Of a stretch of DNA of 64,000 nucleotides, positions 43,638 through 52,062 are shown one piece after another. Location of the stretch: the NCBI RefSeq assembly GCF_014646515.1, contig NZ_BMNK01000008.1, positions 1 to 64,000 of the forward strand, written 5' to 3'. A program made the position numbers and the translations under genes. Position 1 is the first letter of the stretch, and each line of letters begins with the position of its first letter. The notes under the pieces were generated by a model. That model made no database searches. It saw nothing but the letters and a program-made list of their open reading frames with translations, and had not been told where the DNA came from. This DNA is from Nonomuraea glycinis (GTDB taxonomy: Bacteria > Actinomycetota > Actinomycetes > Streptosporangiales > Streptosporangiaceae).

Positions 43638-46184
43638 TCAGGTCAGCGACACCGTGATCGCCGTCGTCTCGCCGTGCTCCAGTACGAACTCCTCGACGTT
43701 GCCCGCGGCGCACAGGTCGTCCTGCGCGAGCCGGACGAGCGCGGCCTGCGGAGAGATCACCCTGAGGCACGAGACCTCGGCCCGCATGGACACCTTGGCC
43801 TCGGACTTGGCCCGGCGGATCTGGCGCAGCACCTCCGAGGCCGCCTCCAGCACCGCCGGGTCGCCGGTCCCCGGCTCGGCCGAGGGCCAGCGCGCCTGGT
43901 GCACCGAGCCCGTGCGCCACCAGGACCACACCTCTTCGGTGACGAACGGCAGGAACGGCGCGAACAGCCGCAGCAGCACGTCGAGCGCCTGCCGCAGCGC
44001 CGCGTGCGCCGAGGCCGCCGCCGGGCCGGGCTCGTACGCCCTGGCCTTGACCAGCTCCAGGTAGTCGTCGCAGAACGACCAGAAGAACCGCTCGATCACC
44101 TCCAGCGCCCGGGTGTGCTCGTAGGCGTCGAACGCCTCGCCGGCCTCGCGCACCGCGCCGGCCAGCGCCGCCAGCATCGCCAGGTCGACCGGCTCGGTGA
44201 CCGCGCCCTGGTACTCCCCGCCCTGGGATTCCTCGCCCTGAACCTCCCCGCCCTCGCCCATGCCGAGCACGAACTTGGAGGCGTTGAGGATCTTGATCGC
44301 CAGCCGCCGGCCGATCTTGAGCTGACCGGCGTCGAAGGCGGTGTCGACGCCGTAGCGGCCGCCCGCCGCCCAGTAGCGGACCGCGTCGGAGCCGTGCTGC
44401 TCCAGCAGGTCCATCGGGGTGACCACGTTGCCCTTGGACTTGGACATCTTCTTGCGGTCGGGGTCGAGGATCCAGCCGGAGATGGCGACGTCGCTCCACG
44501 GCACGTCGCCGAACTCCAGATGCGACCTGACCACGGTCGCGAACAGCCAGGTCCGGATGATCTCGTGGGACTGCGGCCGTAGGTCGGCCGGGAAGACCCG
44601 CTGGAACAGGTCGTCGTCGGTCCCCCAACGCCCGGCGATCTGCGGGGTCAGCGACGAGGTGGCCCAGGTGTCCATGACGTCGGGGTCGGCGACGAAGCCG
44701 CCGGGCACCCCCCGCTGCTCCGGTGTGTAGCCGGGCGGCGTGTCGGAGGACGGGTCGACCGGCAGCAGCTCCTCGGCCGGCATGATCGGGTCGTCGTAGC
44801 GCGGCAGGCCCGACTCATCCAGCCGGTACCACACCGGGAACGGCACGCCGAAGAACCGCTGCCGGGAGATCAGCCAGTCCCCCGCCAAGCCCTGCACCCA
44901 GTTGTCGTAGCGCACCCGCATGTGCGGCGGGTGCCAGGCCAGCTCGCCGCCCCGCGCCAGCATCCGCTCGCGCAGCGCCTCGTCGCGCCCGCCGTTGCGG
45001 ATGTACCACTGCCGGGTGGTGACGATCTCCAGCGGCTTGTCGCCGCGCTCGTAGAACTTCACCGTGCGCTGCACGGGCCGCGGGTCGCCCTCCAGGTCGC
45101 CGGACTCGCGCAGCAGCTCCACGATCCGCTCGCGGGCGCTGTGCACGGTCTTGCCCGCCAGCTCTTTGTACGGCTCCGGCTCGACGCCCTCGGGCGGCTC
45201 GGGCAGCAGCCGGCCGTCCCAGCCGATGACGGGCCGGGTGGGCAGGTTGAGCTCGCGCCACCACGTCACGTCGGTGATGTCGCCGAAGGTGCAGATCATC
45301 GCGATGCCCGAGCCCTTGTCGGGCTCGGCCAGGTGGTGGGCCAGGATCGGCACCTCGACGCCGAACAGCGGCGTCAGCACCGAGGTGCCGAACAGCGCCT
45401 GGTAGCGCTCGTCGTCGGGGTGGGCGACCAGGGCGACGCAGGCGGGGATCAGCTCGGGCCGGGTCGTCTCGATCCAGACCGGCCCCTTCTCGCCGTAGAA
45501 GGAGATCCGGTGGAAGGCGCCGGGCCACTCCCGGTCCTCCAGCTCGGCCTGGGCGACGGCGGTGCGGAAGGAGACGTCCCACAGCGTCGGCGCCTCGGCG
45601 AGGTAGGCCTCGCCGCGCCGCAGGTTGCGCAGGAACGCCCGCTGCGAGACGCGGCGCGAGTCGTCGCTGATCGTGGTGTAGAGCAGCGACCAGTCGACCG
45701 ACAGGCCGACCCGCCGCCACACCTCCTCGAACGCCTGCTCGTCGATCTTCGTCAGCTTTTGGCAGAGCTCCACGAAATTACGCCGCGAGATGGAAATATC
45801 GCGTTTGCCGGGCTTGTCCGGTGGCACAAAGTCGGGGTCGTAGGGCAGTGACGGGTCGCAGCGGACGCCGTACACGTTCTGCACGCGGCGCTCGGTCGGC
45901 AGGCCGTTGTCGTCCCAGCCGATCGGATAGAACACCGACTTGCCCAGCATCCGCTGGTAACGGGCCATGATGTCGGTGTGGGTGAAGGAGAAGACATGGC
46001 CGACATGCAGGGATCCGGAGACGGTGGGCGGCGGGGTGTCGACGGAGTAGATCCGCTCACGCGGCTGGGACCGGTCGAACCGATAGGTCCCCTGCTCCTC
46101 CCAGCGGGCTACCCATACCTGCTCCAGGCCGTCGAGAGTCGGTTTCTCGGGCATGAGCGGATGGCGTAGGCGCTGTTCAGTCAT
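43638..46184 (-). CDS. valS: Valyl-tRNA synthetase
   Basis: 848 aa. Charges tRNA-Val in the cytosol. Class I signatures are present: the HIGH-type PTVSGSLHVGHVFSFTHTD (about residues 43-61) and KMSKS in DRKKMSKSKGNVVTPMDLL (about 578). The editing domain lies between. It is slightly short at the C-terminus, with no long coiled-coil arm, as in other actinobacterial short ValS. A Gly/Glu/Gln-rich insert (GEGGEVQGEESQGGEYQG) after the catalytic core is unusual. The AAGGAGG before the ATG at 46184 is only one base away, so a slightly later start (Met11) is conceivable. Confidence 0.97.
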   Translation of the reverse strand: MTEQRLRHPLMPEKPTLDGLEQVWVARWEEQGTYRFDRSQPRERIYSVDTPPPTVSGSLHVGHVFSFTHTDIMARYQRMLGKSVFYPIGWDDNGLPTERRVQNVYGVRCDPSLPYDPDFVPPDKPGKRDISISRRNFVELCQKLTKIDEQAFEEVWRRVGLSVDWSLLYTTISDDSRRVSQRAFLRNLRRGEAYLAEAPTLWDVSFRTAVAQAELEDREWPGAFHRISFYGEKGPVWIETTRPELIPACVALVAHPDDERYQALFGTSVLTPLFGVEVPILAHHLAEPDKGSGIAMICTFGDITDVTWWRELNLPTRPVIGWDGRLLPEPPEGVEPEPYKELAGKTVHSARERIVELLRESGDLEGDPRPVQRTVKFYERGDKPLEIVTTRQWYIRNGGRDEALRERMLARGGELAWHPPHMRVRYDNWVQGLAGDWLISRQRFFGVPFPVWYRLDESGLPRYDDPIMPAEELLPVDPSSDTPPGYTPEQRGVPGGFVADPDVMDTWATSSLTPQIAGRWGTDDDLFQRVFPADLRPQSHEIIRTWLFATVVRSHLEFGDVPWSDVAISGWILDPDRKKMSKSKGNVVTPMDLLEQHGSDAVRYWAAGGRYGVDTAFDAGQLKIGRRLAIKILNASKFVLGMGEGGEVQGEESQGGEYQGAVTEPVDLAMLAALAGAVREAGEAFDAYEHTRALEVIERFFWSFCDDYLELVKARAYEPGPAAASAHAALRQALDVLLRLFAPFLPFVTEEVWSWWRTGSVHQARWPSAEPGTGDPAVLEAASEVLRQIRRAKSEAKVSMRAEVSCLRVISPQAALVRLAQDDLCAAGNVEEFVLEHGETTAITVSLT

Positions 46185-46264
46185 GCCTCCTTATGGTACG
46201 GCTTGCCGGGCCCGGCAAGCGTTAGAGACTAGGGTTCGTTATCTAGGGGAAGGGAGAAGTTCTC

Positions 46265-46549
46265 ATGGCGGATGACAGGCCTGACGTCGCCTGGCGGGTG
46301 ATCGGCGCCGCGGTGGGGCTGGTGACCGCATGGGGGGCGCGCAAGCTCCTCGGGCTCGCCTGGGTGAAGGCGACCGGCAAGGAGCCGCCTCTCGACCCGG
46401 ACTCGCCCGAGGTCAGCATGGGTGAGGCGATCGGTTATGCCGTGGTGATGGGCGTGGGCATGTCGGTGGCGCAGATCGTGGTCAACCGGACCGCCAAGAA
46501 GCGCTATGACTCGTGGCGGGCGCTGAAGCAGGTGTCTCCAAAGCAGTGA
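46265..46549 (+). CDS. DUF4235 family small membrane protein
   Basis: 94 aa with two hydrophobic segments: VAWRVIGAAVGLVTAWGARK near the start and AIGYAVVMGVGMSVAQIVVN in the second half, separated by KATGKEPPLDPDSPEVSMGE. This pattern defines DUF4235, small actinobacterial membrane proteins without known function. A GGAAGGGAGAA stretch precedes the ATG at 46265. Its 3' end overlaps the 3' end of otsA by 68 bp on opposite strands. Confidence 0.9.
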   Translation: MADDRPDVAWRVIGAAVGLVTAWGARKLLGLAWVKATGKEPPLDPDSPEVSMGEAIGYAVVMGVGMSVAQIVVNRTAKKRYDSWRALKQVSPKQ

Positions 46550-47918
46550 GAAACTCGCTGGCCCAGCGGTCCACGTCGTAGGTGGCGACCCGGCGGCGCA
46601 TCGTGCGCATCCGCCGGGCCAGCTCGTGCGGCGTGGCCCGCATCGCGGTCAGCATCTGCCGCTTGACGTCCTCCACGTCGTAGGGGTTGACCAGGAACGA
46701 CTGCCGCAGCTCGTCCGCCGCCCCGGCGAACTCGCTGAGCACCAGCGCGCCGTGCAGGTCGTGATGGCAGGAGACATACTCCTTGGCGACCAGGTTCATC
46801 CCGTCGCGCAGGGGGGTGACGAGCATCACGTCCGCCGCCAGGTAGAGCGCGGCGAGCTCCTGCTTGCCGTAGGACTGGTGGAAATACTGGATCGGCTGGT
46901 TGCCCAGCACGGAGTTCTCGCCGTTGATCCGGCCCACCTGCAGCTCGATGTCGTCGCGCAGCCGCCGGTACTCATCCACCCGCTCCCGGCTCGGGGTGGC
47001 GATCTGGACGAACACCGCCTCGCCGGGCCCGATCCGTCCTTCCTTGAGCAGCTCGCCGAAGGCCTCCAGCCGCTGCCCGATGCCCTTGGTGTAGTCAAGC
47101 CGGTCCACGCCGAGCAGCACGTGCTCGGGGTCGCCGAGCTCCATCCTGATCTCCTTGGCCCGGGAGATCACCTGCGGCTCGCGTACCATCGAGTCCAGCT
47201 CGCCGAAGTCCACCGAGATCGGGAACGCCTGGGTGGTGACCACCCGGTCCTCCAGGAAGATCTCGTTGCCCTTGTACGGCACGCCGAGCAGTCTGCGGCA
47301 CAGCCGCCGGAAGTTGGCCGCGCCGCCCGGGAGCTGGAAGCCCACCAGGTCGGCGCCGAGCAGCCCTTCGACCAGCTCCCTGCGCCACGGCAGCCGCCAG
47401 AACAGCTCCACCGGCGGGAACGGGATGTGCAGGAAGAACCCGATGCGCAGGTCCGGCCTGAGCTTGCGCAGCATCGCGGGGACGAGCTGGAGCTGGTAGT
47501 CCTGCACCCAGACGACCGCGCCCTCCTCCGCGGCCTCGGCGGCCGCGTTGGCGAAGCGCTCGTTGACGGCCCGGTACGTCTCCCACATGGGCCGCTCGAA
47601 GACCGGCGGCGCGACCACGTCGTGGTAGAGCGGCCAGAGTGTGGCGTTGGAGAATCCCTCGTAGTACAGCTCGACCTCGGTGGCCGACAGCGGCACCGGG
47701 ATCAGGCTCATGCCGTCCTGCTCGAACGGCTCCAGCTCCTCGTCCGCCGCGCCGTGCCAGCCGAGCCAGGCTCCGTGGCGGCGTTGCATGACAGGCGCGA
47801 TGGCGGTGACCAGTCCGCCGGGGCTTCTGCGCCATGAGGCCGTTCCGTCTTGCTCGACGTTCCGGTCCACCGGCAACCGGTTCGCGACGATCAGAAACGA
47901 GCTACGGCCAACCACCAA
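46482..47918 (-). CDS. otsA: Alpha,alpha-trehalose-phosphate synthase
   Basis: 478 aa. Makes trehalose-6-phosphate from UDP- or GDP-glucose and glucose-6-phosphate. GT20 motifs: IVANRLPVDRNVEQDG, RSPGGLVTAIAP, WVQDYQLQLVPAMLRKLRPD, IGFFLHIPFPPVELFWRLPW, LLGVDRLDYTKGIGQRLEAF and LVTPLRDGMNLVAKEYVSCH. The phosphatase gene (otsB) is not adjacent; the next gene on the same strand is a small fragment-like protein. The last about 20 codons overlap the DUF4235 gene on the other strand, so the C-terminal tail SAPATSHSASWRSG may not be conserved. Confidence 0.96.
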   Translation of the reverse strand: MVVGRSSFLIVANRLPVDRNVEQDGTASWRRSPGGLVTAIAPVMQRRHGAWLGWHGAADEELEPFEQDGMSLIPVPLSATEVELYYEGFSNATLWPLYHDVVAPPVFERPMWETYRAVNERFANAAAEAAEEGAVVWVQDYQLQLVPAMLRKLRPDLRIGFFLHIPFPPVELFWRLPWRRELVEGLLGADLVGFQLPGGAANFRRLCRRLLGVPYKGNEIFLEDRVVTTQAFPISVDFGELDSMVREPQVISRAKEIRMELGDPEHVLLGVDRLDYTKGIGQRLEAFGELLKEGRIGPGEAVFVQIATPSRERVDEYRRLRDDIELQVGRINGENSVLGNQPIQYFHQSYGKQELAALYLAADVMLVTPLRDGMNLVAKEYVSCHHDLHGALVLSEFAGAADELRQSFLVNPYDVEDVKRQMLTAMRATPHELARRMRTMRRRVATYDVDRWASEFLTALETPASAPATSHSASWRSG

Positions 47919-47930
47919 GTCCTCCTCGCC

Positions 47931-48251
47931 TCATTCTTTCGAAAGACGCGACGCGCGTCTCACAGCGGCCTTCACCTGTTCCGGCCCCGCATGGGGAATG
48001 ATCGCGGCGATGTGGGCATCCGGCCTGATGAGCCGTGCCTCATCGGGGCCTGCGCCGAGCCTCTCAGCGAGCGTGCCGGTCCCGTCCATCTCCGCGAGCC
48101 CGCGAACGGCGAGCGGCGCCGTAGTGACCTTGCCCAGGACCTGGGCAAACAAACCCGAATCGCACATTTCGCCCACTAGCAGCAGGAATCCATCGCGGCA
48201 CAGTTCGCGCAGCCGCCCCCCCCGGGGCAGCGGCACGCCGGGGACCGTCAT
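47931..48251 (-). CDS. Small protein resembling the C-terminal domain of FAD-dependent hydroxylases
   Basis: 106 aa, beginning TVPGVPLPRGGRLRELCRDG FLLLVGEM in two adjoining segments and ending ARLIRPDAHIAAII. The pattern (Pro-Gly-Gly-x-LxxLxxxGFLLL ... LIRPDxHIA) is that of the thioredoxin-like C-terminal domain of phenol-hydroxylase-type flavoprotein monooxygenases, without the FAD and substrate domains. It starts ten bases after paaN, so it is probably co-transcribed with it. Either a stand-alone domain or a remnant of a monooxygenase gene; I cannot decide from the sequence alone. Confidence 0.55.
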   Translation of the reverse strand: MTVPGVPLPRGGRLRELCRDGFLLLVGEMCDSGLFAQVLGKVTTAPLAVRGLAEMDGTGTLAERLGAGPDEARLIRPDAHIAAIIPHAGPEQVKAAVRRASRLSKE

Positions 48252-48261
48252 GGGCCCGGGA

Positions 48262-49917
48262 TCAGGCGGGGCGGCGGGACTGGACGAGGTGGAAGCGGCC
48301 GGCGACGAAGCCGGGGTCGGTCAGCGAGGCCGTGGCGGCGGGATTGGCACCGGTGCCGTGATAGTCGGAGAACGCGGCCGCCTGATTGACGAACACGCCG
48401 CCGGTGAGGTTGCACGACAGGTTGACGCCTGACTCCAGCGCCGCCCGTTCGGCCTCCTCCAGCACCGCGGGCGAGGTGGAGTAGACCAAGGCGGTCAACG
48501 CGCCGCGCTCGGCGGTCGTGCGGCGCAGCGCGTCGAGGCTCTCGGCCGTCGAGCCCGTCGGGATGACGAACGAGATCGGGCCGAAGTGCTCGCGGCCGTG
48601 GACGTCGCTCCGCGAGGGCGCGACCCGGAGGATCGCGGGGGTGCGGATCACCGCCTCGGGGAAGTCCGGATGCCGCAGCGAGCGCGAGGCGAGCACGGTC
48701 TTGCCGAGCTTCGGGGCGCCGTCCAGTCGGGACAGGACGTCCGGGCTGACGATCGCGCCGGTCACCTCGACCGCCCGCGCGTCGTCGCCGAGCAGCTCGC
48801 CGACCGCGGCGGCGAGCCCTTCCGCCACCTCGTCGAAGCTCTTGTGCCCCTCGTCGGTGGCGATCCCGCCGGCGGGGATGAGGATGTTCTGCGGGGCGGT
48901 GCACATCTGGCCGCTGTAGAGCGACAGGGAGAACGCCAGGTTGCCGAGCATCCCGCGCCAGGAGTCGGTGGAGTCGACGACGACGGTGTTGACCCCGGCC
49001 TTCTCGGTGTGGACGAGGGCCTGTCCGGCGTTGCCCTCCAGCCAGTCGCCGAACTCGGTGGAGCCGGTGAAGTCGATGACGCGCACGGCCGGGTCGGTGG
49101 CGAGCTCCACCGCCAGCCCTCTGCCCTCCTCGGCGGCCAGCTGCACCAGCGCCGGGTGGAAGCCCGCCTCGGCCAGCACCTCGCGGGCGACCCGCACGGT
49201 GATCGCCAGCGGCAGGATGGCGCGGGCGTGCGGCTTGACGATCACCGGGTTGCCGGTGACCAGGGAGGCGAACAGCCCTGGATAGGCGTTGAAGGTCGGG
49301 AAGGTGTTGCAGCCGATGACCAGCCCGACGCCGCGCGGCACCACGGTGAAGCGCTTGTCCAGCACCAGAGGGTCGCCCTTGCCCGGCTTCTCCCAGCGGA
49401 CGGCGGAGGCGGCGGCGGTCATGGCCGCGTAGGCGCAGGCGACGGCCTCCAGCGCCCGCTCCTGCGCGTGCGGCCCGCCGGCCTGGAAGGCCATCACGAA
49501 CGCCTGCCCGGTGGTGTGCTGCACGGCGTGCGCGATCTCGAAGCTGCGCTCGTTGAGCCGGTTGATGATCTCGACGCAGATGAGCGCGCGGGCCTCGGGC
49601 CCGGCGTCGCGCCAGGCGGGCAGCGCCGCCTTGGCGGCCGCGGCCAGCCCCGGCGGGCACGGCTCGGGGTAGGTCACACCCAGGACCATCCCGTACGGGG
49701 AGCGCTCAGCGCCGATCCAGGCCCCGGTGGCCGGCTGGTCGAGCTCGAACGGCTTGCCGAGATGGTCCTCGAACGCCTGTTTGCCGCGCTCGGCCGACCC
49801 TTCCCCGTAGACGCGCGGGCTCGGCGATTCGGGATAGGCGCTCCAGTAGCCGCGCTGGGCGATCGCGGTCAGGGCCTCGTCCAGGGTCTGGCGATTGCGC
49901 TCGAACATCGGGTTCAC
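48262..49917 (-). CDS. paaN: Phenylacetic acid degradation protein PaaN (aldehyde dehydrogenase family)
   Basis: 551 aa of the PaaN branch of aldehyde dehydrogenases. Visible are VVPRGVGLVIGCNTFPTFNA, PVIVKPHARAILPLAITV, the general-base region HTEKAGVNTVVVDS and the catalytic Cys in SLYSGQMCTAPQNILIPAGG. PaaN takes part in ring-cleavage steps of the aerobic phenylacetyl-CoA pathway, oxidising the aldehyde released after ring opening. The other paa genes are not in the window. A PaaR-type operator sits 39 bp upstream, between paaN and the divergent TetR gene. Confidence 0.93.
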   Translation of the reverse strand: MNPMFERNRQTLDEALTAIAQRGYWSAYPESPSPRVYGEGSAERGKQAFEDHLGKPFELDQPATGAWIGAERSPYGMVLGVTYPEPCPPGLAAAAKAALPAWRDAGPEARALICVEIINRLNERSFEIAHAVQHTTGQAFVMAFQAGGPHAQERALEAVACAYAAMTAAASAVRWEKPGKGDPLVLDKRFTVVPRGVGLVIGCNTFPTFNAYPGLFASLVTGNPVIVKPHARAILPLAITVRVAREVLAEAGFHPALVQLAAEEGRGLAVELATDPAVRVIDFTGSTEFGDWLEGNAGQALVHTEKAGVNTVVVDSTDSWRGMLGNLAFSLSLYSGQMCTAPQNILIPAGGIATDEGHKSFDEVAEGLAAAVGELLGDDARAVEVTGAIVSPDVLSRLDGAPKLGKTVLASRSLRHPDFPEAVIRTPAILRVAPSRSDVHGREHFGPISFVIPTGSTAESLDALRRTTAERGALTALVYSTSPAVLEEAERAALESGVNLSCNLTGGVFVNQAAAFSDYHGTGANPAATASLTDPGFVAGRFHLVQSRRPA

Positions 49918-49955
49918 CCTCTAGACAGAAAACGGGCCGGACGGTTGCAGTATCT

Positions 49956-49969
49956 ACCGAACATTCGGT
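49956..49969. promoter_or_regulatory. PaaR-type operator between paaN and the TetR gene
   Basis: ACCGAACATTCGGT is a palindrome broken only in its two central bases, fitting the ACCGAnCGnTCGGT-like consensus described for PaaR regulators. It lies between divergent start codons, so one bound dimer could repress both genes. Confidence 0.75.
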
Positions 49970-50055
49970 CAGTTGGCAAGAGACCCCTCTGCCGGTGTCG
50001 CCAACCTGACCTGGGACGGACGGCAATATCAGCAACAAGCGAGATACTTGGCCAT

Positions 50056-50646
50056 ATGTCCACCCCAACCCGGCAACGGAGACGCGGACACGACCCGGAG
50101 TCCGTGCTCGCCATCGCCGTCGGCGTCTTCAACGAGCGCGGCTACGACGGGACGAGCATGGAGGATCTGGCCAGAGCGCTCGGCGTCACCAAGTCCGCCA
50201 TCTACTACCACGTACCCGGCAAGGAACAGCTGCTCGCACGGGCCTTGGACCGGGCGCTCGACGGCCTGCTCGTCCTGATCGGCGACGAGCGCGCCACCTC
50301 GGGCCCGGCGATCGACCGGCTGGAGTGGGTCGTCCGGCAGTGCGTGCGCACCCTGGTGGACCGCCTGCCGTACGTGACGTTGCTGCTGCGGGTGCGCGGC
50401 AACAGCACGACCGAGCAGGGCGCGCTGGAGCGGCGGCGGGAGTTCGACGCGTTCGTCCATCACCTGGTCGGGCAGGCTGCGGCCGAGGGCGGCATCCGGC
50501 CGGACCTCGATCCGGCCCTGGTGACCAAGCTGCTGTTCGGCGCCGTCGGCTCGATCGCCGAGTGGGATCGCCCGGCGTCCGGGGGGTCGGCGGACGCCCT
50601 GGCCGATCTCCTGGTCACGATGATGTTCGACGGATTGCGGAGCTAG
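50056..50646 (+). CDS. TetR-family regulator, PaaR-like
   Basis: 196 aa. The N-terminal helix-turn-helix is VLAIAVGVFNERGYDGTSME DLARALGVTKSAIYYHVPGK (two adjoining segments), followed by the all-helical ligand domain. Position and operator indicate a PaaR homologue, which represses phenylacetate genes and is released by phenylacetyl-CoA. The ATG at 50056 is chosen from homology; an open frame extends far upstream on the antisense strand of paaN but is not real. It ends one base before the next, convergent gene. Confidence 0.88.
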   Translation: MSTPTRQRRRGHDPESVLAIAVGVFNERGYDGTSMEDLARALGVTKSAIYYHVPGKEQLLARALDRALDGLLVLIGDERATSGPAIDRLEWVVRQCVRTLVDRLPYVTLLLRVRGNSTTEQGALERRREFDAFVHHLVGQAAAEGGIRPDLDPALVTKLLFGAVGSIAEWDRPASGGSADALADLLVTMMFDGLRS

Positions 50647-51450
50647 CTAGGCATCCAGCTCCGGAGCCCGCCCGCCGGGCGGCAGCGGAGTCTTCACGCG
50701 CAGATCGTTACGGATGGTCTCGCCCAGCTTCTTGGTGGCCATGCGGTTGAGCGCGCCGCCGGCCACGGCCCCGGTGAGGAACGGGCCGAGCGTGGTCAGG
50801 TGCCGGCCGAGCGTCCGCATCAGCCGGTTGCGCAGCGCGGTCTTGGTGGCCGCGCCGAGGGCGAGGGTCACGGAGGCGGGGGCGAGCGGATCGACGCCGC
50901 GCTGCTTGGCCCAGGCGGCGGTGAAGGTCACGGCACGCTGGGCGCCGGTGCCCTGGACGCGCACGCCGTAGACCTCGTGCAGCTCGGCCAGCAGTTTGAC
51001 CTCGATGGCGGCCACCACGATGGTCTCGGCGACGAGCTGGGCGGGCGCCGACAGCAGGAGGGGAGGAGCGGCGAACTCGGCCGCCGCCAGCGCCCCGCCG
51101 ATGGCCCCGACGGTCATCGTGGCCTTCTGGGCGGTGCGGACGAGGTCGTCGGCGAGCTCCTCGCCGGTCAGTCCCTGGTGATGCTGCGAAAGTGTGTGCA
51201 GATCCCTGATCGGGATGCGGGGTGCGATGTTCAGGAAGACGTCCGCCAGCCAGCGGCCGCGACCGGCGCCGTTCTTCCTGGCCTTGCTCGCGCCCGTCGT
51301 CAGGGCGCGGGCTAGACGGCCGAGCAGCCTGCGCCGCTCGGCCGGCTCAAGCTCACCGGGCTCGGTGAGCCTGCCTACGAGCTCGCCGACCTCCGACTCG
51401 GAGGTGGCGATCTCGTCACCTGGTCGAGAATCCTTGTCAGGTGTGGCCAC
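50647..51450 (-). CDS. Conserved actinobacterial protein of unknown function
   Basis: 267 aa. A charged N-terminal half (VGELVGRLTEPGELEPAERR, WLADVFLNIAPRIPIRDLHT) is followed by alternating hydrophobic helices (KATMTVGAIGGALAAAEFAA, LVAETIVVAAIEVKLLAELH, TLGPFLTGAVAGGALNRMAT). The pattern suggests a membrane-associated helical protein. No family name is certain. It precedes the DUF4193 gene's partner position (DUF4193 stop at 51466 is 15 bp upstream of its start), so the two may be co-transcribed. Confidence 0.75.
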   Translation of the reverse strand: MATPDKDSRPGDEIATSESEVGELVGRLTEPGELEPAERRRLLGRLARALTTGASKARKNGAGRGRWLADVFLNIAPRIPIRDLHTLSQHHQGLTGEELADDLVRTAQKATMTVGAIGGALAAAEFAAPPLLLSAPAQLVAETIVVAAIEVKLLAELHEVYGVRVQGTGAQRAVTFTAAWAKQRGVDPLAPASVTLALGAATKTALRNRLMRTLGRHLTTLGPFLTGAVAGGALNRMATKKLGETIRNDLRVKTPLPPGGRAPELDA

Positions 51451-51465
51451 GCGTCTGCCTCCTTG

Positions 51466-51765
51466 TCAGGCGGCGCACTCCCGGCAGACCTGCTGACCGT
51501 TCCTCTCGGAGGCCAGCTGGCTACGGTGATGCACGAGGAAGCATCGTGAACAGGTGAACTCGTCAGCCTGGCGCGGGATGACCCGCAGGCTGAGCTCTTC
51601 GTTCGACAGATCCGCACCGGGCAGCTCGAGCGATTCGGCGAGGTCGGTCTCGTCGATGTCGATGCTGCCTGAGGACTTGTCGGTGCGCCGCGCCTGAAGC
51701 TCCTGAAGGCTGTCTTCCCCCAGATCGTCGTCTGTCTTGCGCGGGCTGTCGTAGTCGGTAGCCAT
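51466..51765 (-). CDS. DUF4193 family zinc-ribbon protein
   Basis: 99 aa. The N-terminal two thirds are acidic (ATDYDSPRKTDDDLGEDSLQ, SGSIDIDETDLAESLELPGA) and the C-terminus is a zinc ribbon, FTCSRCFLVHHRSQL followed by QVCRECAA. The family is confined to actinobacteria; the ribbon resembles RNA-polymerase-binding or nucleic-acid-binding modules, but its role is unknown. Complete at normal length. Confidence 0.95.
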   Translation of the reverse strand: MATDYDSPRKTDDDLGEDSLQELQARRTDKSSGSIDIDETDLAESLELPGADLSNEELSLRVIPRQADEFTCSRCFLVHHRSQLASERNGQQVCRECAA

Positions 51766-52062
51766 GGTGATTACTCCATCCCCCTCATCAATATGTCTTC
51801 GCGCTCATCGCGCGTCTTCTAACGTCCAGGAGGTCCGTCTTGTGCCCGTTCCGCCGGGGAGATTTCCCATCGGTACCCCAAGAAAACTGACCACGAACCT
51901 CCCAACACGTCAGGGCCTGCTGCCGTCGGCAATGGTTAGCCAAATATGGCGAAACCCACAGCCTTGGCGTCATGCGCCACCGTGTTCGACGGCACATCCA
52001 ACCACATGTGCGACGAGAACGAGACGCCCCCCGTTGGACAACACGCCGGGACAACACGCCGA
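51766..52062. other. Intergenic region without recognisable gene
   Basis: About 300 bp between the divergently arranged DUF4193 start and the end of the sensor kinase gene. Base composition drops (A+T-rich around 51778-51800 and 51930-51960), consistent with promoters, but no coding-like frame, hairpin of note or RNA gene is seen. Confidence 0.5.

Noticed and set aside
43564..44628. N-terminal extension of the AI-2E transporter to 751 aa
   Set aside because: The extra 355 codons are Arg/Gly-rich and overlap valS in another frame; the family start lies at 43563.
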